NCBI RefSeq assembly: GCF_900115045.1 | Contig: NZ_FOVC01000006.1 | Coordinates: 124,001 to 188,000, forward strand | Direction of reading: 5' to 3' | DNA: 64,000 nucleotides | Source of the DNA: Izhakiella capsodis | Lineage (GTDB): Bacteria; Pseudomonadota; Gammaproteobacteria; Enterobacterales; Enterobacteriaceae | Part shown: in pieces, positions 52,919-62,244 of the stretch | How the letters are laid out: each line of letters starts with the position of its first letter | Position numbering within the stretch: the stretch's first letter is position 1 | Position numbers and translations under genes: made by a program | The notes under the pieces: generated by a model | What the model saw: only the letters and a program-made list of their open reading frames with translations | Database searches by the model: none | What the model was told of the DNA's origin: nothing

Positions 52919-54574
52919 ATGAACTCTGGTCAAAAACCGCTACGAAAATGGGATACGCGCCGCAGCGAAAAACTGCGCCGTATGGCATCCGTTCCGCTAA
53001 AGGGAAAAGTGCTACCCACCAATCAACTGGTTGCCGTACTGGAAAAGTTGCTGGCACCCGGTGACCGCGTAGTGCTGGAAGGCAACAACCAGAAGCAGGC
53101 TGACTTTCTCTCACGAATGCTCGCGGAGGTCAACCCATCCAAAATACACAACCTGCATATGATCATGCCAAGCGTCGGACGTAGCGAGCATCTTGATATT
53201 TTTGAAAAAGGCATCGCGCGTAAACTGGACTTCTCATTCTCCGGCCCACAAAGCCTGCGGATTTCTCAGCTGCTGGAAGACGGGCAGCTCGAGATCGGTG
53301 CCATTCATACCTATATCGAACTTTACGCCCGGCTGTACGTCGATCTGATTCCCAACATCGCATTGATCGCCGGTTATAAAGCCGACCGTAATGGCAATCT
53401 CTACACCGGACCTGGCACGGAAGATACGCCAGCGCTGGTCGAGGCCGCCGCCTTTCATGATGGCATCGTGATTGCCCAGGTCAATGAGCTGGTTGATGAC
53501 GAATGTGATCTGCCACGCGTGGATATTCCTGGTTCATGGATCGATTACATTGTGGTTGCCGATAAACCCTTTTTCATCGAGCCGTTATTCACCCGTGATC
53601 CACGGCTGATTAAACAGGAACATATTCTGATGGCCATGATGGCTATCAAAGGTATCTACGCAGAGCATCAGGTTCAGTCGCTGAACCACGGCATCGGCTT
53701 TAACACTGCTGCCATAGAGCTGTTGCTGCCCACCTACGGTGAACAGCTCGGTCTCAAGGGCAAGATTTGTAAACACTGGACGTTGAACCCGCATCCGACG
53801 CTAATTCCGGCGATTGAGAGCGGCTGGGTAGAGAGCGTGCACTGTTTTGGTGGCGAGCTAGGAATGGAAGAGTATATCCGCGCTCGCCCCGATGTGTTTT
53901 TCACCGGCGCCGATGGTTCTCTGCGCTCTAATCGTACCCTTTGTCAGCTGGCTGGACAGTATGCGGTCGATATGTTTATCGGCTCTACTCTGCAGGTTGA
54001 CGGGCTGGCAAACTCATCAACCGTTACCCGTGGTCGCCTGTCTGGCTTTGGCGGCGCGCCAAATATGGGACACGATCCGCATGGTCGTCGCCATGCTTCT
54101 CCTGCCTGGCTGAATATGAAAACGCAGGCTGACCCAATGCTGCGCGGTAAAAAGCTGGTCGTGCAGATGGTGGAGACATTCCAGGCTGGCGTGAAACCTA
54201 CGTTCGTGGAAAAGCTTGACGCCGTTGAGGTAGCGCAAAGCGCCGGTATGCCACTGGCACCGGTGATGATCTATGGCGATGACGTAACCCATGTCCTGAC
54301 AGAGGAAGGTATCGCTTATCTTTATCGCGCCGATTCGTTGGAGGAACGTCGGGCAATGGTCGCCGCCGTTGCCGGGATCACCGACATTGGGCTGGGCGTC
54401 GATGCAAAACGCGTCGCCGAACTACGTCGCTGTGGCAAAGTGGTCTATCCGGAGGATATCGGTATCCGTCGCAGCAACGCGACACGCTCACTGCTGGCCG
54501 CCAGCAGCGTCGCTGACCTGGTAGAGTGGTCCGGGGATCTCTATAACCCACCCGCTAAATTCCGGAGTTGGTGA
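52919..54574 (+). CDS. mdcA: Malonate decarboxylase alpha subunit (acetyl-S-ACP:malonate ACP transferase)
   Basis: MdcA moves malonate onto the acyl-carrier subunit by exchanging it with the acetyl group. The 551-residue product equals the Klebsiella length. Family stretches include RKWDTRRSEKLRRMASVPLK, LEGNNQKQADFLSRML, SLNHGIGFNTAAIELLLP, GGAPNMGHDPHGRRHASPAW and YLYRADSLEERRAMVAAVAG. AGGAGG lies before ATG 52919. It is the first gene of mdcABCDEFGH and its stop overlaps the mdcB start by one base. Confidence 0.96.
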   Translation: MNSGQKPLRKWDTRRSEKLRRMASVPLKGKVLPTNQLVAVLEKLLAPGDRVVLEGNNQKQADFLSRMLAEVNPSKIHNLHMIMPSVGRSEHLDIFEKGIARKLDFSFSGPQSLRISQLLEDGQLEIGAIHTYIELYARLYVDLIPNIALIAGYKADRNGNLYTGPGTEDTPALVEAAAFHDGIVIAQVNELVDDECDLPRVDIPGSWIDYIVVADKPFFIEPLFTRDPRLIKQEHILMAMMAIKGIYAEHQVQSLNHGIGFNTAAIELLLPTYGEQLGLKGKICKHWTLNPHPTLIPAIESGWVESVHCFGGELGMEEYIRARPDVFFTGADGSLRSNRTLCQLAGQYAVDMFIGSTLQVDGLANSSTVTRGRLSGFGGAPNMGHDPHGRRHASPAWLNMKTQADPMLRGKKLVVQMVETFQAGVKPTFVEKLDAVEVAQSAGMPLAPVMIYGDDVTHVLTEEGIAYLYRADSLEERRAMVAAVAGITDIGLGVDAKRVAELRRCGKVVYPEDIGIRRSNATRSLLAASSVADLVEWSGDLYNPPAKFRSW

Positions 54575-55434
54575 TGAAACTACGCTCCCCAACTTGGGTC
54601 GGTGATCGGGCCAATTACCTGGCTCGCACCGCAGTCTGCTGCCTGATAGACGAGGCGAGATTAACCCCCAAGCCTGGTCTGGTAGACGGCAGAGGCCAGG
54701 GTGTCCATCACGATCTGTCGCTCGCACTGATGGAGCGTTCAGCGTACAGCCTGGGGGCCACTTTTCATGCGCTGGCGCGACAAAGCTGGCAGCGCCCCGC
54801 AGATATCGCTCTGCGAGAAACCATTGGCCGTCTCGGACGCGAAGGCGAGCAACACATGATGCAGGCGACCCTCGGGGTAAACACCCATCGCGGCGCGATT
54901 TGGGCGCTTGGGCTGCTGGTTAGTGCTGCCGCGATGCACGCTGGCGATTCGGACAGCGACGAGGACGAGATAGCGCAGACAGCGGCCCTTCTCGCACGGT
55001 TACCGGATAGCAAAATGCCGAAAGTGTTTAGCAAAGGGCTTAAAGCTTGCCACCGCTGGCAGGTGCCTGGCGCCCGCGAAGAAGCACAACAGGGGTTTCC
55101 GCATGTGGTCACGCAGGCATTACCCCAGCTTAAGCGCAGCCGTCAATCCGGTGCTAATGAAAGTCAGGCGCGGATTGATGCGCTGATGTCGATCATGGCT
55201 TCACTGAGCGATACCTGCGTGCTGTCACGGGCGGGCATGGTCGGACTGGAAACGGTGCAAAACGGTGCCAGAGCGGTACTCCTGGCGGGTGGCTGCGCCC
55301 ATGCCGCAGGCCGGAAAGTACTGGAACGACTCGATAAACGGATGCTTGCACTTAACGCCTCCCCCGGTGGAGCCGCCGACTTGTTGGCCGCTACGCTGTT
55401 TCTTGATCGGATATGCCAGCCCGTATCTCGCTAA
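54574..55434 (+). CDS. mdcB: Triphosphoribosyl-dephospho-CoA synthase
   Basis: MdcB makes 2'-(5''-triphosphoribosyl)-3'-dephospho-CoA, the precursor of the prosthetic group carried by MdcC. The 286-residue protein belongs to the CitG family and has the hallmark LTPKPGLVDGRGQGVHHDLS, with GVNTHRGAIWALGLL and SLSDTCVLSRAG. ATG 54574 overlaps the mdcA stop and has GGAG six bases upstream; two earlier in-frame GTG/TTG codons are less well placed. Thirteen or so bases separate it from mdcC. Confidence 0.95.
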   Translation: MKLRSPTWVGDRANYLARTAVCCLIDEARLTPKPGLVDGRGQGVHHDLSLALMERSAYSLGATFHALARQSWQRPADIALRETIGRLGREGEQHMMQATLGVNTHRGAIWALGLLVSAAAMHAGDSDSDEDEIAQTAALLARLPDSKMPKVFSKGLKACHRWQVPGAREEAQQGFPHVVTQALPQLKRSRQSGANESQARIDALMSIMASLSDTCVLSRAGMVGLETVQNGARAVLLAGGCAHAAGRKVLERLDKRMLALNASPGGAADLLAATLFLDRICQPVSR

Positions 55435-55450
55435 TTTTCAAGAGGATATT

Positions 55451-55750
55451 ATGGAAAAAATTCAATTGTCATTCCCCGCTCAACGCCGGCTGTGCGGCAA
55501 AGCCTGCGCAGGCGTCGTCGGTTCGGGTGATATGGAAGCGTTATACACTGCCGACCAGGGAAAAACGCTTACCGTGGAAATTATGACCTCTATTGACAAC
55601 AGCGATGCACGCTGGAAAGCACTGTTTGACCGCCTGAGTCTGATCAACGGTCTGCCCGCCGGGCTGCTGATTATCCATGATTTTGGCGCAACGCCGGGTG
55701 TGGCGCGTATTCGTATTGAACAGGTTTTCGAAGAGGTGAGCTATGCGTAA
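55451..55750 (+). CDS. mdcC: Malonate decarboxylase acyl carrier protein (delta subunit)
   Basis: The 99-residue carrier holds the modified dephospho-CoA arm. The attachment serine S25 lies in CAGVVGSGDMEAL, exactly the position known for the family. ARWKALFDRLSLINGLPAGL and the acidic tail ARIRIEQVFEEVSYA follow. GAGGATATT precedes ATG 55451. The open frame extends back to 55265 inside mdcB, but that part is not conserved. Its stop overlaps mdcD by eight bases. Confidence 0.96.
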   Translation: MEKIQLSFPAQRRLCGKACAGVVGSGDMEALYTADQGKTLTVEIMTSIDNSDARWKALFDRLSLINGLPAGLLIIHDFGATPGVARIRIEQVFEEVSYA

Positions 55751-56576
55751 CGATCGTAGTTTTATTGAATTAAAAGCCCGTGAACGCGCTCAAGCTCTTC
55801 TGGATAACGGCAGCTACCGCGAACTACTGGGGCCGTTTGAGGAGATCATGTCGCCATGGCTCGCGCCACAGGGGATCGTTCCACAGTCTGACGACGGCAT
55901 GGTGGTCGCGAAAGGGACCATCAACGCCAGGTCCGCAGTTGTTATCGCTATTGAAGGATCGTTTCAGGGTGGCAGTATGGGCGAGGTTTCCGGCGCGAAA
56001 ATGGCCGCAGCGTTGGAGCTGGCCGCCGATGATAACCGCAACAATATTCCGACTCAGGCCGTGCTGTGCCTGGAGACCGGGGGCGTCCGGCTACAAGAAG
56101 CAAATCTCGGTCTGGCGGCAATAGCCGATATCCATGCAGCGATTGTCGACCTGCGCCGCTATACGCCTGTGGTCGGCATTATTACCGGTACCGTTGGCTG
56201 CTTTGGCGGCATGTCTATCGCCGCCGCGCTATGCAGCTATCTCATCGTTACCCCTGAAGCTCGCCTCGGCCTCAATGGCCCGCAGGTTATTGAACAGGAG
56301 GCGGGGATTACCGAATACGACTCCCGCGATCGTCCCTTTATATGGGGCATCACCGGCGGTGAGGTGCGCTATGAGAGCGGTCTGGTCGATACTCTGATTG
56401 GCGACGGTATCAATGCGGTAAAAAGTGCGATGAACGACGCATTGGCCCAAGGAGTACCCGCGCAGCATCGCAGCGATAAATATGCCGACTTCTTAGCCCG
56501 GCTGAACCGATTTGACACTCACCAGCAGGCAGACAGTACGCAGATAAAACGGTTTTTTGCCCGGAGGGAAGAATAA
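55743..56576 (+). CDS. mdcD: Malonate decarboxylase beta subunit
   Basis: With MdcE it decarboxylates malonyl-S-ACP to acetyl-S-ACP. The 277-residue protein has the carboxyltransferase (crotonase-like) fold of biotin-independent malonate decarboxylases: IEGSFQGGSMGEVSGAKMAA, CLETGGVRLQEANLGLAAIA, GIITGTVGCFGGMSIAAALC and NGPQVIEQEAGITEYDSRD. Its TAA stop overlaps the mdcE ATG by one base, so the beta and gamma subunits are coupled. Confidence 0.96.
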   Translation: MRNDRSFIELKARERAQALLDNGSYRELLGPFEEIMSPWLAPQGIVPQSDDGMVVAKGTINARSAVVIAIEGSFQGGSMGEVSGAKMAAALELAADDNRNNIPTQAVLCLETGGVRLQEANLGLAAIADIHAAIVDLRRYTPVVGIITGTVGCFGGMSIAAALCSYLIVTPEARLGLNGPQVIEQEAGITEYDSRDRPFIWGITGGEVRYESGLVDTLIGDGINAVKSAMNDALAQGVPAQHRSDKYADFLARLNRFDTHQQADSTQIKRFFARREE

Positions 56577-57376
56577 TGGAACAGATCAGCAACCGCGGTG
56601 CTTTATGGCTGAAAACGCTGGCACCAGATAGCCCATTAATGCGCGGGCTTTGCCCTTCTGTACAGGTAGCCGACGGTTTTTCAGGCGAAGAAGCCGTGCG
56701 TTTTGTTGCCGTGGTGCCAGACAAAAATAACCACTACCCACGCGCTAACAATGGCGAGGTTGGTCTGCTTGAAGGTTGGACGCTGGCAAAAGTGATGAAT
56801 GAAACCATCGACGCAGACCGTGAAAGCGCACAAAAACGCCCGATAGTGGCGATCATTGACGTACCCAGTCAGGCCTACGGTCGTCGTGAAGAGGCATTCG
56901 GTATCCATCAGGCGTTGGCCGGGGCCGCCGGAGCCTATGCCAAAGCGCGCCTGGCAGGACATCCGGTTATCGGCCTTATTGTGGGTAAGGCTATGTCTGG
57001 TGCCTTCCTGGCTCACGGTTACCAAGCTAACCGACTCATCGCTTTTAACGATCCTGGCGTGATGATCCACGCGATGGGTAAAGCGTCTGCCGCGCGTATT
57101 ACGCTACGCAGTGTGGAAGAGCTGGAAAAACTGACCGCCAGCATCGCGCCGATGGCCTATGACGTCGGTCACTACGCTACCCTCGGCCTGCTCGCAGCAT
57201 TGCTGGACATTACCAACCCCGATGCACCGTCCGACGACGACGTTGCACGGGTAATCGACGCCTTGCAGCAGGCGATCGACGACGCGCGTCGCGATCCCAG
57301 CCTGAAATCACGTCTCGGTGCCGATAATCGTCGTCGCTCTGGCCTGGTGCGCGAGCGAATGCGTGCCTGCTGGTAA
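56576..57376 (+). CDS. mdcE: Malonate decarboxylase gamma subunit
   Basis: MdcE completes the decarboxylase core with MdcD. The 266-residue product has FVAVVPDKNNHYPRANNGEV, LEGWTLAKVMNETIDAD, VDVPSQAYGRREEAFGIHQA, GAYAKARLAGHPVIGLIVGK and AMSGAFLAHGYQANRLIAF, all characteristic of MdcE. A 115-base gap with a hairpin separates it from mdcF, the only real gap within the operon. Confidence 0.95.
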   Translation: MEQISNRGALWLKTLAPDSPLMRGLCPSVQVADGFSGEEAVRFVAVVPDKNNHYPRANNGEVGLLEGWTLAKVMNETIDADRESAQKRPIVAIIDVPSQAYGRREEAFGIHQALAGAAGAYAKARLAGHPVIGLIVGKAMSGAFLAHGYQANRLIAFNDPGVMIHAMGKASAARITLRSVEELEKLTASIAPMAYDVGHYATLGLLAALLDITNPDAPSDDDVARVIDALQQAIDDARRDPSLKSRLGADNRRRSGLVRERMRACW

Positions 57377-57411
57377 AAATTTGAAAACACCTGCTAAAAG
57401 CAGAATTCTGC

Positions 57412-57429
57412 GAGCGCAATTTTGCGCTC
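57412..57429 (+). other. Small hairpin in the mdcE-mdcF gap
   Basis: GAGCGC and GCGCTC flank AATTTT. No T run follows, so full termination is unlikely. It may trim or protect the mRNA and lower transporter expression relative to the enzyme subunits. Confidence 0.35.
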
Positions 57430-57491
57430 ACAGCCTGAGTCTGCTCTCTGAAAATGATAACCATCGCATTACTTTTCATTACAGGTGATTT

Positions 57492-58451
57492 ATGACTTAT
57501 GTGATTATTCATGCTCTTGCGCCCATTTTTGTCATCATGCTGCTAGGCTTCTGGGCTGGCAAAGCGAAAATGGTCGACAATAATAATGTTTCGTTGCTCA
57601 ACGTCTTTGTGATGGACTTCGCCCTGCCAGCCACGCTGTTCAGCGCAACAGCGCAAACCCCCTGGTCTGGCATCATTGCCCGCTCGCCGCTGATCGTGGT
57701 ACTGATTGGCGCAATGTGGATTACCTATGCTGCCGTGTATTTTCTTGCCATCAGAATTTTCAAAAAATCGCCGCAAGATGCCGCCGTGTTAACATTGACG
57801 GTGGCCCTGCCAAACTATGCTGCTCTGGGTTTGCCTGTCCTGAATAGCGTGCTGGGTGAAAGCCCTTCAACCTCCCTATCGGTGGCGGTGTCCATTGCCT
57901 GTGGCTCGGTGCTGTTGACCCCATTCTGCCTGTTGATCCTTGAGCGGGAGAAGGCGCTGGCCGCCGGAGAAAACAGCAATTCGATGCTGTCAATGCTGCC
58001 GCTGCTAATCGCACGTTCCGTGAAAAAACCAATCGTCTGGGGTCCGCTACTGGGTGTCATTTTATCCGCCGCCCACATCAAAACGCCTGATATTCTCCTG
58101 GCGTCGATCAAACCACTGGGACTGGCCGCAACAGCCGCCGCGCTGTTTCTAACCGGGATGATCTTGTCTGCGCGTAAGCTGCAATTAAACACGGTGGTGA
58201 ATCTTTCCACTGTCGTAACGCTACTGGTTCAGCCTTTTATCGCCTGGTGCATTGTGCTGCTATTGGGTTTGCACGATTCTGTCGCTATCACCGCGATCCT
58301 GATGATGGCGCTGTCTGGCGGCTTCTTCGGCGTCGTATTCGGTAACCGCTTTGGCGTGCAGTCACCGGATGCCGAAGCCGTATTGCTGCTGAGTTCCTCG
58401 CTGAGCATTCTTACATTGCCGCTGTTTATAACGTTAACTTCAGGAAGCTGA
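57492..58451 (+). CDS. mdcF: Malonate transporter MdcF (auxin efflux carrier family)
   Basis: The 319-residue inner-membrane protein has about ten hydrophobic segments in two bundles of five, the AEC layout. Conserved stretches are APIFVIMLLGFWAGKAKM, NVFVMDFALPATLFSA, LTVALPNYAALGLPVLNSV and MMALSGGFFGVVFGNRFGV. The place inside the mdc operon points to malonate uptake, as for Klebsiella MdcF. AGGTG lies six bases before ATG. Its stop overlaps the mdcG start by one base. Confidence 0.93.
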   Translation: MTYVIIHALAPIFVIMLLGFWAGKAKMVDNNNVSLLNVFVMDFALPATLFSATAQTPWSGIIARSPLIVVLIGAMWITYAAVYFLAIRIFKKSPQDAAVLTLTVALPNYAALGLPVLNSVLGESPSTSLSVAVSIACGSVLLTPFCLLILEREKALAAGENSNSMLSMLPLLIARSVKKPIVWGPLLGVILSAAHIKTPDILLASIKPLGLAATAAALFLTGMILSARKLQLNTVVNLSTVVTLLVQPFIAWCIVLLLGLHDSVAITAILMMALSGGFFGVVFGNRFGVQSPDAEAVLLLSSSLSILTLPLFITLTSGS

Positions 58452-59071
58452 TGATGTTATCTCCCCCACGCCCGCATGACCTGCTATGGCTCAGTAGTGT
58501 TCAGGCATTGGAGGATATTCAGGATAAATGGGTTGACGACTTGTGGCATTACGGACTGCCTGTGGTGGTACGTCGCGATACGGATACCGACGGGCGCATA
58601 CCTGTTGGCGTGCGAGGTATGAAACGCGGGCAGCGCGCAGCGGGTTGGGTGCAGGCAGCCGCAATTACCCGGCTGGTTATGCCCGAAACGCTGGCTGATA
58701 AGCAAACATTGCTGCGCTCCTCTCATCTTTCACAGCCACCGGTACAGGCAGCGATAACGCTGACGGACCAGCACTGGCCGTGGTCGTGGGGGATCACCGG
58801 CAGCACCGGATACGCGTTGGCAACCAATATTCCGGTATTGCATGCCGATAGCGATCTCGATCTGTTGATACGAGCACCCAGCCCTCCCGATAGGGAGGCG
58901 CTGTTGCACTGGCAATCCCAAACGGTGTCGCTGCCGTGTCGTGTCGATACTCAGCTGGCAACGCCTTTTGGCGCAGTTGCACTTAGTGAGTGGCTGCGCG
59001 GTGGCCGGGTGTTGCTAAAAACTTCGCAAGGCCCAAGGCTGACTAAAGCACCCTGGAATAGCGAGGAGTAA
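58451..59071 (+). CDS. mdcG: Malonate decarboxylase holo-ACP synthase (phosphoribosyl-dephospho-CoA transferase)
   Basis: MdcG transfers the prosthetic group made by MdcB onto Ser25 of MdcC. The 206-residue nucleotidyltransferase-like protein has RPHDLLWLSSVQALE, GVRGMKRGQRAAGWV and WGITGSTGYALATN. The acidic pair in HADSDLDLLIRAP is the expected metal-binding DxD motif. Two adjacent ATGs occur at 58451 and 58454; I kept the first. Its stop overlaps mdcH by one base. Confidence 0.94.
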   Translation: MMLSPPRPHDLLWLSSVQALEDIQDKWVDDLWHYGLPVVVRRDTDTDGRIPVGVRGMKRGQRAAGWVQAAAITRLVMPETLADKQTLLRSSHLSQPPVQAAITLTDQHWPWSWGITGSTGYALATNIPVLHADSDLDLLIRAPSPPDREALLHWQSQTVSLPCRVDTQLATPFGAVALSEWLRGGRVLLKTSQGPRLTKAPWNSEE

Positions 59072-59973
59072 TGAAAATTTTATTCACTTTTCCCGGTCAG
59101 GGATCTCAGCGCCCTGGCATGCTACAAAATCTACCGGATGGCGATAATATCCGGGCTGAAGTTCGTGCAGTGCTGGGCGATGAAGTAGAAACACTGGATA
59201 CCAAAGCGGCACTTTGTCACACCCGGGCGGTGCAACTCAGTCTGTTGATCACCGGCGTGGCCTGGGCGCGTGCGCTGATGGCGCGCTGTCTGATGCCTGA
59301 TATTGTCAGCGGTTTGTCGATAGGCGCTTATCCGGCGGCGGTAGTTGCCGGTGCGCTGAACTTTGCTGACGCGCTGCAGCTGGTTGCGCTGCGTGGCGAG
59401 CTGATGGAGCGCGCTTATCCACACGGTTATGGCCTAACGGCCATTGTCGGATTAACCCGCGATCGTCTGGTACCGCTGATGCAGGGAAGCAAAACATGGC
59501 TTGCCAATCTTAACGCTGAAACACAAATTGTGATTGCCGGCAGTGATGAAGAGATGGCTAAGGTTGCACACAAGGCGTTAGCTGCCGGCGCTTGCAAAGC
59601 GCAACGCCTGGCAGTGAGCGTTCCCTCCCACTGCTCACTGCTGGATAAACCCGCTGCTGCGCTGGCTCAGGCATTTTCTGCCATCACCCTGAGCCGCCCA
59701 CGCTGCGCCCTGCTCAGCGGCTCCAGCGGGCGCGTACTGTGGGAACCGCAAAAAATTGCTGATGATTTAGCATTTAATATGGCACGCACCGTCCAGTGGC
59801 AGGATGCAGTGATAGCAGCTAACCAGCGTGATGCCCGGCTGGCAATCGAAATGCCGCCTGGCGGGATACTCACCTGCTTAACGCGCCAGGCAGGTTGGGT
59901 GGGTGAAAGTGTTTCTCTTGAAAGTAGCGGCATTGACGTTGCCTGTCACCTGGCGAATGCTCTCAGGAAATGA
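59071..59973 (+). CDS. mdcH: Malonyl-CoA:ACP transacylase MdcH
   Basis: MdcH loads the decarboxylase carrier with malonate from malonyl-CoA to start the cycle. The 300-residue protein is FabD-like: ILFTFPGQGSQRPGML, the nucleophile serine S83 in VSGLSIGAYPAAVVAG, the Arg in ALRGELMERAYP and the His in SVPSHCSLLD. It is the last gene of the operon and its end overlaps the converging mdcR by 11 bases. Confidence 0.94.
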   Translation: MKILFTFPGQGSQRPGMLQNLPDGDNIRAEVRAVLGDEVETLDTKAALCHTRAVQLSLLITGVAWARALMARCLMPDIVSGLSIGAYPAAVVAGALNFADALQLVALRGELMERAYPHGYGLTAIVGLTRDRLVPLMQGSKTWLANLNAETQIVIAGSDEEMAKVAHKALAAGACKAQRLAVSVPSHCSLLDKPAAALAQAFSAITLSRPRCALLSGSSGRVLWEPQKIADDLAFNMARTVQWQDAVIAANQRDARLAIEMPPGGILTCLTRQAGWVGESVSLESSGIDVACHLANALRK

Positions 59974-60889
59974 TGCTACGCGCGTACATCCGCCCTTCAG
60001 CAGCCAGCGCCAGGAGATCAGGATCACTTTCCCGACGATGCAGATAGACAATTGAAATATGCTGGCGCATTTGATAGGGCGCTTTCAATGTCAGTAGCTG
60101 AACGTCTTTTTCATACACTTTCCTCATTCGCCCTGGAATTAACGAAAAGCCAACGCCAGCCTGAACCAGATTCAGCAAAGAAAAAATGTCGTTAACTTTC
60201 GTCACAATTTGCGGTTCGAAACCGGCAATATTAAACGCCTCCTGGAAACCTGCGTGGGTGGCGAATCCTTCGGTCAGCGAAATAAACTTACGGTTAGCAT
60301 AGTCGCGTAAATCAGCAGGCTCGGCGTTGAGCAGCTTTTCGCTGGCCGACGCGGCAAGAAAAACATCATCCTGAAACAGCGGTACGACATCAAATTGCGC
60401 AGCATCGAACTCGTCCTGATTGACGGAAATTAAAATCGCATCAAGGACCTCATCCTCAAGCATATTAACCAACGTCAGATTCGATCCCATGGTTAAATCC
60501 AGCTCAAGAGCCGGACAACGTAGTTTCATTCCCATGATGATGCGAGGCACCGTTTCAAGGGTCAGGGAATAGAGCGTGCCAATGCGCAGACGTCCTGGAT
60601 ATAGCCCGGCCACTTTACGCGTTTTTTCCAGACCACGTGTCATTAATCCCATCACGTCACGCGTATATTCCAGCAGTGTCCAGGCCGCTGGCGTCGGAAC
60701 CAGATTTCGCCCTTTGTGCACGAATAACGAACAGCCAATCCCCCCCTCAAGGGTATGTAAAGCGCGGTGTACGCTGACGCTACTCAACTCCAGTGCTTCG
60801 GCGGTGCGGGCGATATTGCCTTTGATCATAAATGTCATGAAAACCGATAGCTTTCGAAAAGTAATTTCCTGATTAATATCGTTTTTCAC
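59963..60889 (-). CDS. mdcR: LysR-type regulator of malonate metabolism
   Basis: MdcR activates the mdc operon in response to malonate in Klebsiella. The 308-residue protein has an N-terminal winged HTH (FRKLSVFMTFMIKGNIARTA, SSVSVHRALHTLEGGIGCSL) and a periplasmic-binding-like effector domain (GRLRIGTLYSLTLETVPRII, VQAGVGFSLIPGRMRKVYEK). I prefer GTG 60889 with AAGGG upstream, which aligns with the Klebsiella start; an ATG at 60907 sits directly on its ribosome site. It converges on mdcH. Confidence 0.92.
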   Translation of the reverse strand: MKNDINQEITFRKLSVFMTFMIKGNIARTAEALELSSVSVHRALHTLEGGIGCSLFVHKGRNLVPTPAAWTLLEYTRDVMGLMTRGLEKTRKVAGLYPGRLRIGTLYSLTLETVPRIIMGMKLRCPALELDLTMGSNLTLVNMLEDEVLDAILISVNQDEFDAAQFDVVPLFQDDVFLAASASEKLLNAEPADLRDYANRKFISLTEGFATHAGFQEAFNIAGFEPQIVTKVNDIFSLLNLVQAGVGFSLIPGRMRKVYEKDVQLLTLKAPYQMRQHISIVYLHRRESDPDLLALAAEGRMYARSIIS

Positions 60890-61211
60890 TTTGCCACCCT
60901 TTTCCATCCTTCGACATACAGAGCGTAGTATAACTTTTAATCTGTTTTAAAAATTTGATGCGGAGGATGTTACGAGTTGCCGCGGCGATCGTATTCATCA
61001 GCACAGGCACATTCAGGTAGAAGGGAACTGCGTATGTCACATTTGACCGTCGGGCGCGGGTCAGCAGGTAATCAATATTAACCTACTGTGATAGTCAGGA
61101 ATGCGGGAGAAATGATGAAAGAATTGCATTCTCATACGCCAATGAGGAACGATACTGACGTACATAACCTGAAAACAGTCACTTATTCAATAGGATACAA
61201 TAAAGCAGGCA

Positions 61212-61244
61212 ATAATAAGGCTCATGTTATAAATAACATGAGCC
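61212..61244 (-). terminator. Terminator after tRNA-Asp
   Basis: A perfect 12-base stem (GGCTCATGTTAT with ATAACATGAGCC) with a two-base spacer is followed on the minus strand by a T-rich TTATTATTG tail, eight bases past the tRNA end. From 60890 to 61211 only the mdcR promoter area and an AT-rich short frame (61088-61309, running into the tRNA) are seen. Confidence 0.8.
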
Positions 61245-61251
61245 AGAATAG

Positions 61252-61328
61252 TGGCGGAACGGACGGGGCTCGAACCCGCGACCCCCTGCGTGACAGGCAG
61301 GTATTCTAACCAACTGAACTACCGCTCC
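61252..61328 (-). tRNA. aspV: tRNA-Asp (anticodon GTC)
   Basis: A 77-base cloverleaf on the minus strand: acceptor GGAGCGG pairs with CCGTTCC (one G-T), anticodon loop CTGTCAC giving GTC, T arm GCGGGTTCGAGCCCCGT and an encoded CCA. It is almost identical to E. coli tRNA-Asp and sits next to dnaQ exactly like aspV. This tRNA is a known insertion point in E. coli. Here the mdc/hpx/mtn block lies on its 3' side, but I see no integrase or repeated tRNA end. Confidence 0.95.
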
Positions 61329-61461
61329 GCGCTCTGCTCCCCGTCGGGAGCGGGTCGAATAGTAAAAGTCTGCCCCGTCTGCGTCAACGCTTTTTGCAGA
61401 GATGCAGATCAACCGGCTGAAATTTCAGCGCTCATGGGTTTTATTAAGGCTTTCCCATCGC

Positions 61462-62193
61462 TTATGAGCGCCACACGCAGCTACCGCCTTTTTTCATTAC
61501 CAGATCAAGCCGCGCCTCGTGATCGAAAATCTCCTGTTCGGAAGCAGCGATAACCTTTAACCCGGACGGCGAACGCACTACCCGCTGGATGGCCTCTCCC
61601 TTGCTTCCCTGCTGACTGTCACCTTCGATAGTAAATGCCAGTGAGGTTTGTCCGCCGGTCATGGCGAGGAAAACTTCTGCCAGTATTTCGGCGTCAAGTA
61701 ACGCTCCGTGCAGGGTGCGTTTGCTATTATCGATTTCGTAACGATGACATAGTGCATCCAGGCTGTTGCGCTTGCCGGGGAACAACTTCCGCGCCATCGA
61801 CAGGCTATCTGTTACGCGGCAAATGTCTTCCAGCTTGCTGGCGTCACCACCGAGCAGGGAGAATTCGTAATCAAGAAAGCCAATATCAAACGATGCATTG
61901 TGGATAACCAGCTCGGCACCGCGTATATAATCGAGGAAACTATCAGCAACGTCGGCAAAAACTGGTTTGTCCAGCAGGAACTCATCTGCAATGCCATGAA
62001 CGCCAAAGGCTTCAGGATCGATGAGCCGGTCGGGCTTCAGATAGAGATGAAAGTTATTACCGGTCAGACGGCGATTAACCACTTCCACACCGCCAATTTC
62101 AATAACCCGATGTCCTTCATAGTGGACACCGATCATGTTCATCCCGGTTGTTTCGGTATCAAGAACAATCTGCCGTGTATTTGCTGTGCTCAT
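61462..62193 (-). CDS. dnaQ: DNA polymerase III epsilon subunit (proofreading 3'-5' exonuclease)
   Basis: DnaQ proofreads for the replicative polymerase. The 243-residue protein equals E. coli epsilon in length. Exo I is IVLDTETTGMN (D12, E14), Exo II is NASFDIGFLDYEFSLL, and Exo III HGALLDAEILAEVFLAMTGG holds the catalytic His and Asp. The C-terminal tail that binds the alpha subunit is present. It is divergent from rnhA with only 51 bases between the start codons, the overlapping-promoter layout of E. coli. Confidence 0.98.
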   Translation of the reverse strand: MSTANTRQIVLDTETTGMNMIGVHYEGHRVIEIGGVEVVNRRLTGNNFHLYLKPDRLIDPEAFGVHGIADEFLLDKPVFADVADSFLDYIRGAELVIHNASFDIGFLDYEFSLLGGDASKLEDICRVTDSLSMARKLFPGKRNSLDALCHRYEIDNSKRTLHGALLDAEILAEVFLAMTGGQTSLAFTIEGDSQQGSKGEAIQRVVRSPSGLKVIAASEQEIFDHEARLDLVMKKGGSCVWRS

Positions 62194-62244
62194 GGCGCTC
62201 GTTATGTCAGACTAAAGGTTTAATAATTGGAGAGTCTACCAGAG

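Noticed and set aside
61088..61309. A 73-codon frame running into the tRNA-Asp gene
   Set aside because: Its second half is the antisense of the terminator and tRNA, so coding is implausible.
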